Origin: Candidatus Liptonbacteria bacterium | GTDB taxonomy: Bacteria; Patescibacteriota; Minisyncoccia; UBA6257; 2-01-FULL-56-20 | DNA: 37,430 bases | Direction of reading: 5' to 3' | Assembly: GCA_016867315.1 (NCBI GenBank) | Contig: VGJV01000004.1 | Span: forward strand, 1 to 37,430 | In this document: piece by piece, positions 8,585 to 15,229 of the stretch | How positions within the stretch are numbered: the first letter of the stretch is position 1 | Layout: each line of letters begins with the position of its first letter | Position numbers and translations under genes: made by a program | Notes under the pieces: model-generated | Database searches by the model: none | What the model was told of the DNA's origin: nothing | What the model saw: only the letters and a program-made list of their open reading frames with translations

Positions 8585-8608
8585 ATCAAACGACCGTCAG
8601 ACTTAAGA
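8579..8608. repeat. 30-bp symmetric element TCTTAAA-TCAA-ACGACCGT-CAGA-CTTAAGA (right copy, overlaps stop codon)
   Basis: Same 7-4-8-4-7 layout as 7951-7980. Confidence 0.75.
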
Positions 8609-8631
8609 ATAAAAGCATTTCAGGTATGTGG

Positions 8632-11328
8632 TTATTCTAAATGAAGGCCCCGCTCGAACTCCATAAGTTTCTTTTTGAGCAGCGGATGCTTTTTAAGCTC
8701 CGAGTCTGCACGAAGAATTTCTTTCGCCGCTTCGCGGGTAGAAGAGACCAGTGGAGGATCGGTTAAAGCCTCCATGGCAACATCCGGGAACCCAGTCTGG
8801 GAGGTGCCTAAAAATTCTCCCGGTCCTCGGAGCTTCAAATCTTTTTCCGCCAGTTCAAACCCATTCTTTGCTTCAGTGATTGCCTTCAGGCGTTCGCGAG
8901 TAGACTTCGAATCGGAATCGGTAAAGAGAAAGCAATACGATTCATGTGCGCCCCGGCCCACGCGCCCGCGAAGCTGATAAAGCTGGGCGAGTCCAAAGCG
9001 ATCCGAACCCTCGATCATCATGATAGAGGCATTCGGCACGTCCACTCCCACCTCGATCACCGTCGTAGAGACGAGGACATCCAAGTTGCCTTCCCGGAAT
9101 TCTTTCATGATAGCTTCCTTCTCTACGGGTTTCATTTTGCCGTGAAGCATTCCCACTTGGAGATCCAGAAATATTTTTGCAGAGAGTCTTTCGTATTCTT
9201 CCTCTACGGTCCTTACATCCCACGCAGACAGTTGCGGACGTGACGCCGACAGTCGCGGACGTTTTTCTGCGTCTGTCCGCGTTTCTTCTGCGCCTGTCTG
9301 CGGAGCCTGGATGCGGGGGCAGATCACAAACGCCTGCCTGCCTTGCTGCACCTGGCCGCGAATGAATTCATACGCCTTCTCTCTCTTTTCGGGCGGGACG
9401 ATATGCGTTTTCACGGGTTTTCGGCCTGGGGGAAGCTCCGTAATCGTCGAGAGATCGAGATCCCCGAAGACGGTGAGAGTTAGGGTCCGAGGGATGGGAG
9501 TCGCGGACATACTTAAGAAATGCGGCAAGGACGCGGACAGTTGCGGACCTGACGCGGACAGTGGCGGAATTGCACGGGCAGTATCGTAAATAATTCTGTC
9601 GATCCTAAGTTTTTCTGGCCCGAAGTTCGCAAGTAGGGCGAGTTTATAAGGAGACCCTTTCAGGTAATTCCAGATTTGCTTTTTTTCAATTTGCCCTACA
9701 AAAGGCAATGCTTTGAGTTCCAATATTACCTTGTCGCTCACTACAAAGTCGGGACGATATACCCCAACTTTTTTATCGCCGTACTTTACTGGTATGGATT
9801 TCTCAACTTCAAAATATATACCTTTTCTTTTAAACTCCTCTTCAATAGCTTTTTCATAAATATTCTCTTTATGACCGAGGCCTAAAGTCTTTCTTACTTC
9901 AAAAAGGCATTCTCTAATTTGAAATGTTATGTCCTCATAAAGAAGTTTACTTTCCGCGTCTGTCCGCGTTTCATTCCGCGTCTGTCCGCGGGCGAGCAGG
10001 GCTCGCTGCCTGACGCCAAATCGGTGTTGTTCATCGACTACCACTAACCCCAGCGAGTGCCATGTGACGGCTTTGGAAAGCAGCGCATGCGTGCCGATGG
10101 CGATGGGAATCGTGCCGTTTTGAATAGCCGTAAGAAGTTTCTTTTTGGATTTTTCCTGCTCGAGACTCCCGTCGTGAGCAATCAGAGTTTCGTGGCTCGT
10201 GAGTAATGCGACAGGCACGGTAATCCTTATAGTATCGATCAGTTTTTTGAACGTTTCATAATGCTGGCGCGCGAGTACCTCGGTAGGAGCCATAACTGCG
10301 GTTTGGAGCCCCGCTTCAGCGGCGAGGAAGGCGGTAAGCGCCGCAATCACGGTTTTTCCCGATCCCACATCTCCCTGAAGCAGACGATTCATAGGATGCG
10401 GTTCGCGAATATCCTGGAGAATCTCCCAAAGTGATTTTTTCTGGGAAGAGGTGAGAGGGAAAGGGAGAGTTTCCAAAAAGGCTTTTACGCGTTCGATCGA
10501 GGCCGGAACTGCTGGTGCAGTCTCTTTCTGGAGAGCCATTCTTTGTTCCAAATTCGAAAGCTGAAGGAGGAAGAGATCCTCAAACGCGAAACGCCGCTTC
10601 GCTCGAGCCGCGTCTTCGAGTGTGAGAGGGAAATGTACTGCTCGAAGCGCATCGTTTACCTCCAGCAAATTTTCTTTTTCTAAAATCTGTGAAGGAATGA
10701 ATTCCCAAAGAGGCTCGATAGCGTCCAAAAGAGGATGGATAAGAAAACGAATGCCCTTGGAGGTAAGGCCTTTAGTTTCGGGGTAGATTGGCACAAGCCG
10801 CCCGGTGTGCCTAGTCGCGGACAGTTGCGGACTTGACGCGGACAGTGGCTGACCAGATTCGTCCACGTATTGTTCCGCGTCTGTCTGCATTCCATTCGGC
10901 CCTTGTCCGCGGTCAGTAAGTTCATACGTAGGATTATTCAGATATACATCTCCTTCTTCATTGGTGCCCACTTTCCCGGAAAAGTTATACCAATGTCCTT
11001 GCCGTAAAGAATGTGCTACATAAGGTTGGTTGAACCACACTGCCCGGAGCGAGCCGCTGGCATCCGCGAGTTCCGCCTCGACCACGACAAAACGCCTCCG
11101 CCAGCTTCGGCGGGATTCTGTACTTACCACCTGCGCCTGGATGGTGATGCGTTCACCTACTTCGAGATCAGAAATAGGCCGGAACGCCGAAAAATCTTCA
11201 TAGCGAACCGGAAAGTGAGAAAGAAGTTCTCGCACGGTCCTAATTCCCAGACGAGAGAGATGAGTTAAAAACCGTTTAGGAACGTGAGGGAATTCAGCTA
11301 ATGGAGTATCGAGAGGGATAGAATTCAT
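8632..11328 (-). CDS. recG: ATP-dependent DNA helicase RecG with in-frame insertions
   Basis: GDVGSGKTVIAALTAFLAAEAG, APTEVLARQHYETFK, VVVDEQHRFGVRQR, SMSATPIPRTLTLT, QLRGRVGRGAHESYCFLF. Confidence 0.93.
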   Translation of the reverse strand: MNSIPLDTPLAEFPHVPKRFLTHLSRLGIRTVRELLSHFPVRYEDFSAFRPISDLEVGERITIQAQVVSTESRRSWRRRFVVVEAELADASGSLRAVWFNQPYVAHSLRQGHWYNFSGKVGTNEEGDVYLNNPTYELTDRGQGPNGMQTDAEQYVDESGQPLSASSPQLSATRHTGRLVPIYPETKGLTSKGIRFLIHPLLDAIEPLWEFIPSQILEKENLLEVNDALRAVHFPLTLEDAARAKRRFAFEDLFLLQLSNLEQRMALQKETAPAVPASIERVKAFLETLPFPLTSSQKKSLWEILQDIREPHPMNRLLQGDVGSGKTVIAALTAFLAAEAGLQTAVMAPTEVLARQHYETFKKLIDTIRITVPVALLTSHETLIAHDGSLEQEKSKKKLLTAIQNGTIPIAIGTHALLSKAVTWHSLGLVVVDEQHRFGVRQRALLARGQTRNETRTDAESKLLYEDITFQIRECLFEVRKTLGLGHKENIYEKAIEEEFKRKGIYFEVEKSIPVKYGDKKVGVYRPDFVVSDKVILELKALPFVGQIEKKQIWNYLKGSPYKLALLANFGPEKLRIDRIIYDTARAIPPLSASGPQLSASLPHFLSMSATPIPRTLTLTVFGDLDLSTITELPPGRKPVKTHIVPPEKREKAYEFIRGQVQQGRQAFVICPRIQAPQTGAEETRTDAEKRPRLSASRPQLSAWDVRTVEEEYERLSAKIFLDLQVGMLHGKMKPVEKEAIMKEFREGNLDVLVSTTVIEVGVDVPNASIMMIEGSDRFGLAQLYQLRGRVGRGAHESYCFLFTDSDSKSTRERLKAITEAKNGFELAEKDLKLRGPGEFLGTSQTGFPDVAMEALTDPPLVSSTREAAKEILRADSELKKHPLLKKKLMEFERGLHLE
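9223..9302. repeat. Palindromic repeat element A inside recG (in frame)
   Basis: CGCAGACAG 9223-9231 / CTGTCTGCG 9294-9302; internal GCGGAC..GTCCGC repeats; encodes EETRTDAEKRPRLSASRPQLSA on the minus strand. Confidence 0.75.
9526..9984 (-). mobile_element. In-frame insertion in recG encoding a GxxExxxY-family (PD-(D/E)XK-like) domain, flanked by halves of the palindromic repeat
   Basis: 459 bp (153 aa) between RALLARG and PHFLSMSATPIPRT; contains LLYEDITFQIRECLFEVRKTLGLGHKENIYEKAIEEEFKRKGIYFEVEKSIPVKYGDKKVGVYRPDFVVSDKVILELKAL. Confidence 0.75.
10816..10911. repeat. Palindromic repeat element C inside recG (in frame)
   Basis: CGCGGACA 10816-10823 / TGTCCGCG 10904-10911; encodes MQTDAEQYVDESGQPLSASSPQLSA. 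Confidence 0.7.
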
Positions 11329-11508
11329 AATTCTTTGCGCTTTGCCGCGGCAATTTTGCGCAAACTATCCTTAAAACTGGAATAGTATACCACGGGCAGA
11401 ATTGAGAATCTAGAAAGCAAAAAATACAATTGCTCTCGGAACTGAAGTCTTGGTCTCCTTGACAAAGTAGGGGCTATATGATAATGGTTAAAGTACGAAA
11501 GGAGGGAT

Positions 11509-11775
11509 ATGAAAACCCTCAAATTGAAAAGATTCCTGCGCCCATGGGCGGAGGAACATAATGGGCTTGAGGATCTGGCAAAAGAGAAAAGAGCAGAGCT
11601 TCTGACGGGGCAATGTAGGGAAGTCAAGGAAGTTCCGTTTGTGGAACGGATAAAGGTAAAAAGGGAGCCGTTTCTCACATTTAACCAATGGCTGTTGGTA
11701 GTGGGAGTGATCGCGCTTTTCATCATGATGTGGGTGCTGAGCGCACTCTACCCCACGCCGGAATTCCTCAAATAA
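11509..11775 (+). CDS. Small single-pass membrane protein, unknown
   Basis: AAAGGAGGG SD before ATG, C-terminal TM WLLVVGVIALFIMMWVLSALY; TTGACA at 11459-11464 upstream. Confidence 0.65.
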   Translation: MKTLKLKRFLRPWAEEHNGLEDLAKEKRAELLTGQCREVKEVPFVERIKVKREPFLTFNQWLLVVGVIALFIMMWVLSALYPTPEFLK

Positions 11776-11788
11776 CGGTAGTAAAATT

Positions 11789-11823
11789 AACGCCACCTGT
11801 TCGGAAAATTAGCAGGTGGCGTT
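11789..11823 (+). terminator. Hairpin AACGCCACCTG...CAGGTGGCGTT
   Basis: Perfect 11-bp stem followed by ACATTTTC. Confidence 0.6.
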
Positions 11824-11856
11824 ACATTTTCATGAACGGTTAATAATCAATAGTCG

Positions 11857-12420
11857 ATGATCATCACAATGGGCGGTACGGCAAAAACAATCGCGGTAAT
11901 TGTGGGGATAGTAGTGCTCGTGCTTGTGGTGGGAATCGCAGCGGGCTGGATGGGGGGCGCCGCTACCACGGCCAAGCCATACGCGGGGCTTACGCCTGTC
12001 TCCGGCACCGTGGAGACTTCCACGCCCACTTCTACGGCCCCCACTTCCACCTCAGGTGCCGCAGGCACCGCGCTCGACGGAAGTACATCGGCAGGAATCG
12101 GAGTGGGAGCAACTTTGACTTTGCCGCAAGCGGTGATTACCTACACGGATCAAGGTTTCTCTCCCGTAAGCCTTACAATTTCAAAAGGGGAGAAGGTGAT
12201 ATTTGAAAACCAGTCTTCTCGCGCTTTTTGGCCGGCTTCCGCGCCGCATCCCGCGCACACGACCTATCCGGAGCGACAGGGCTGTGTGGCAAGCACCTTC
12301 GATGCCTGCGGTCCCCAGGCTTCCGGAGATCCGTGGGAATTCCAATTTAATAGAGTGGGTACGTGGAGGTATCACGATCATCTGAATCCTTCGAAAATGG
12401 GGACCATTATTGTGCAGTAG
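11857..12420 (+). CDS. Membrane-anchored cupredoxin-domain protein 1
   Basis: N-terminal TM, Thr/Ser/Pro linker, VIFENQSSRAFWPASAPHPAHTTYPE...CVASTFDAC...WRYHDHLNPSKMGTIIVQ (His/Cys/His/Met ligand pattern). Confidence 0.8.
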   Translation: MIITMGGTAKTIAVIVGIVVLVLVVGIAAGWMGGAATTAKPYAGLTPVSGTVETSTPTSTAPTSTSGAAGTALDGSTSAGIGVGATLTLPQAVITYTDQGFSPVSLTISKGEKVIFENQSSRAFWPASAPHPAHTTYPERQGCVASTFDACGPQASGDPWEFQFNRVGTWRYHDHLNPSKMGTIIVQ

Positions 12421-12480
12421 GAAAACTAGAAAGTAGAAAGTAGAATCTAGAGAGATACTGGATTTGCTATACTCAAAAGT

Positions 12481-12990
12481 ATGAATAAGATCATTGTTGC
12501 CATTGTGGCAATTGTTGCCCTCGTGCTTATAGGTATTGCCTTAATGCCTCCTAAGACCACCGCTCCAACTCCTGCGGACGCCCCGGCATTTCAAACCCCA
12601 ACCCAAACCCAAACCCAAACCCAAACGGAATCTTCTTCCTTGGGGACCGTAGAAGTGGAAACTACTACTCCTCCTCCCGCGCTGCCCGTATCGCAGTCAG
12701 TTACGATCAGCTACATCCCGAACGGATTTTCTCCTAGTGTCGTAAATATTAAAAAAGGAGACACGGTAGTGTTTAAAAATGACTCTGGAAAACCATTTTG
12801 GCCCGCCACAGATCCGCACCCAGCGCATACCGGCTATCCGGAAAAAGGAGGTTGTCGTGGGAGCGCCTTCGATGCTTGTAAACGCATTGAATCCGGAGAA
12901 TCTTGGTCCTTCACCTTCAATGAGATAGGTGCGTGGCGGTATCACGATCACATGAGCGCCAGTCAGGGAGGGGTGATTATGGTGGAATAA
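12481..12990 (+). CDS. Membrane-anchored cupredoxin-domain protein 2
   Basis: Paralogue of previous: VVFKNDSGKPFWPATDPHPAHTGYPEKGGCRGSAFDAC...WRYHDHMSASQGGVIMVE. Confidence 0.82.
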   Translation: MNKIIVAIVAIVALVLIGIALMPPKTTAPTPADAPAFQTPTQTQTQTQTESSSLGTVEVETTTPPPALPVSQSVTISYIPNGFSPSVVNIKKGDTVVFKNDSGKPFWPATDPHPAHTGYPEKGGCRGSAFDACKRIESGESWSFTFNEIGAWRYHDHMSASQGGVIMVE

Positions 12991-12998
12991 ATAACTTG

Positions 12999-13066
12999 AC
13001 CCGGTAGTGAAAGTTCGACTTTCCGCTCAAAGCGAGCGGCACTGGGTCGAACTTCTACTACCGGGT
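12999..13066. repeat. Large nested imperfect inverted repeat
   Basis: ACCCGGTAGTGAAAGTTCGAC / GTCGAACTTCTACTACCGGGT (21 bp, 2 mismatches) enclosing CCGCTC..GAGCGG. Confidence 0.7.
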
Positions 13067-13228
13067 TGATATAATTAAAGAAGCGCGATTCACAATTCGG
13101 GATGAAGCGAGCCCTAAGGATTCGGGCTTAGGGCTCGTCTCATCCATCTCAGGCTGTGTGCTGGATGCTTAAAGGAAAAAGACGAGCCGAACCTCCGTAA
13201 GAGGCCACTTCTTTTTTGAAAGTGTTTT

Positions 13229-13945
13229 ATGAAATTTAATGATTCTCTTCCGCGACAGGCGGAAATGATGCGGAGTCTGCGAGAGCGGATGGGGAGGGGG
13301 CTTTTTGCGTGGGAAGACTGGAGCAATCACTGCAAAGCATTTATTCAGGAAAAAGATGATCCGGGAATTGTAAGTGTGGTCCCATGGAGCATAGAAATCC
13401 TGGATGCCCCATGCCCGTTCTCTCCAGGGAAGAAAAGAAAAGATACTCACGAGTTAATTTTAGAGCTGGCAAAAGTAGGAGGCGAACCCCTGAGTCTCGC
13501 TCGTTTTGTGCGGATGCATACCCTTGAACGCCTCCCTCGGTTTGTCGTAGGAGCTGAAGAGTGGACATTGACGCAACCTTTTGCGTCCAATCTCGCGAGC
13601 TGTCGATGGCATGCCATGTATCGAGGAATAGTGAAGAAGCCATTTATGACTCGAAAAGAGATGCGGGCACAGGTGCTCGCTGAATTCCCCGAATATACCA
13701 TCCCTAATGCGCTCACAGTGGCCATGCTTCATATGTTTCATGGTTACCAGTTTGGCTGTAAGCCGCGGCAATACCTCGATCCGGAACAATGGATGATGAC
13801 TTCAGATCAAATCGACGAAAATAGGGTGGTGGAGATAGGCTGTTCTTCTCCGGAAGGGGTCTACATTAGCCACTCCAAACTCGACGAAGAGGCATCTGAT
13901 AACGATACCGGGGTCGCCTTGGAGCTAAAGCTTCCTAGTGCATAG
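13229..13945 (+). CDS. Hypothetical protein
   Basis: 238-aa ORF MKFNDSLPRQAEMMRSLRERMGRG...; no family recognised; longest frame here. Confidence 0.55.
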   Translation: MKFNDSLPRQAEMMRSLRERMGRGLFAWEDWSNHCKAFIQEKDDPGIVSVVPWSIEILDAPCPFSPGKKRKDTHELILELAKVGGEPLSLARFVRMHTLERLPRFVVGAEEWTLTQPFASNLASCRWHAMYRGIVKKPFMTRKEMRAQVLAEFPEYTIPNALTVAMLHMFHGYQFGCKPRQYLDPEQWMMTSDQIDENRVVEIGCSSPEGVYISHSKLDEEASDNDTGVALELKLPSA

Positions 13946-13998
13946 CTGGATGAGAAAGCAGTAAAAGGAGGAGTCCTACCAGATGGACAAAAACAAGC

Positions 13999-14024
13999 GC
14001 CCATGCCGGAAGGTATGGGCGCTG
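13999..14024. terminator. Hairpin GCGCCCATGCC GGAA GGTATGGGCGC between convergent genes
   Basis: 11-bp stem (one G-T) then TGCGCTATTTT. Confidence 0.6.
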
Positions 14025-14046
14025 CGCTATTTTAGCCAATGACAAC

Positions 14047-15126
14047 TTACTGCTTAGGTGTTTCTTTCTTGGGCTCCTCTCCCCATTTGAGCATGCCGCT
14101 CTTGTACTCTGTGACGCGGGTTTCGAAGAAATTCTTTTCTTTGCGGAGATCCATGATCTCGCTCATCCACGGGAAAGGATTCGCGGTATTATACACTTTT
14201 GCAAGTCCAATGCGCTCCAGGCGGCGATCGGCGATATATTTGATGTAATCGTTAATGGCTTCCGCATTGAGCCCCATGATCCCGCGGGGGAGACAATCCT
14301 TCGCATAGGCATATTCAAGTTCTACGGCTTTTTTGATATTTTCGGTCAAGGTCGCTTTGAATTCCGAGGTCCAGATCGCCGGGTTTTCTTGGACGATTGT
14401 GTTAATGAGATCCGATCCGAATGCCAAGTGTACCGATTCATCCCGAAGAATGAACTGGAACTGTTCGCCCACGCCTGCCATCCGGTTCTGCCGAAGGAAA
14501 GAAAGCATCATTACAAACCCCGCGTAGAAGAAGATGCCTTCCATGATGACGTAGAAGCCTACGAGATCGTGTACGAACCGCTGGATATTCGCGGTGCCCT
14601 GCGTGGTGAAATTGGGGTCCATGATGGATTTGGTCATCGCCACCACGAATTCATCCTTCTCCTTAATGGAGGGAATCGAGGCGTACATGTTGTACACCTC
14701 GTCGGGGTTGAGGCCCAACGTATCGCAAGAGTAAATAAAAGTATCGGTGTGGATCGCTTCTTCATATGCCTGCCTCAGGAGGTACTGCCGGCATTCGGGA
14801 TTCGTAATGTGCCGGTACACGATGAGCACCAAATTGTTCGCAGTGAGGGACTCGGCCGTAGAGAAGAACCCCATGTTCCAGAGGATGAGGCGGCGTTCAT
14901 CGTCCGAAAGCCCTTTCGGATTTTTCCAGGTCTCCACATCTTTTTGCATGTTGACCTCTTCGGGGATCCAGTTGTTTGCTACCCCTTTCTTATAATGCTC
15001 GCGCGCCCATTTGTATTTCATGGGCAGGATCTTGTTCGGGTCGGTGGAGGTGGAATTCAATATTCGTTTTTCGGCGTTTGCCGAAGAGGGAGCTGCGGGT
15101 ATGGAGAAAGAAGAATCGTTGGACAT
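14047..15126 (-). CDS. nrdB: Ribonucleotide reductase R2 (beta), class Ic-like
   Basis: R2 ligands; EEAIHTDTFIYSCDTLGLNPDE has Phe at the position aligning with E. coli Tyr122. Confidence 0.9.
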   Translation of the reverse strand: MSNDSSFSIPAAPSSANAEKRILNSTSTDPNKILPMKYKWAREHYKKGVANNWIPEEVNMQKDVETWKNPKGLSDDERRLILWNMGFFSTAESLTANNLVLIVYRHITNPECRQYLLRQAYEEAIHTDTFIYSCDTLGLNPDEVYNMYASIPSIKEKDEFVVAMTKSIMDPNFTTQGTANIQRFVHDLVGFYVIMEGIFFYAGFVMMLSFLRQNRMAGVGEQFQFILRDESVHLAFGSDLINTIVQENPAIWTSEFKATLTENIKKAVELEYAYAKDCLPRGIMGLNAEAINDYIKYIADRRLERIGLAKVYNTANPFPWMSEIMDLRKEKNFFETRVTEYKSGMLKWGEEPKKETPKQ

Positions 15127-15229
15127 AAGATAACTAATAACCTATGACTAATAACTTATAACAAGCAAGAAGACATTACAACCCCACTGATGTCATAGGC
15201 CATCAGTGTTAGGTCGTTAGTCGTGAACA

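Noticed and set aside
9526-9984. Intein in RecG
   Set aside because: No intein splicing blocks (no Cys/Ser N-terminal block A, no HN-C/S/T C-terminal block); sequence matches GxxExxxY instead
12999-13066. Integron attC site
   Set aside because: No integrase, no canonical R/L box pair recognised and no cassette array; simple nested inverted repeat
14389-15147. 252-aa plus-strand ORF antisense to nrdB
   Set aside because: Fully overlaps a well-supported R2 gene; GC-skewed codon shadow with no recognisable domain
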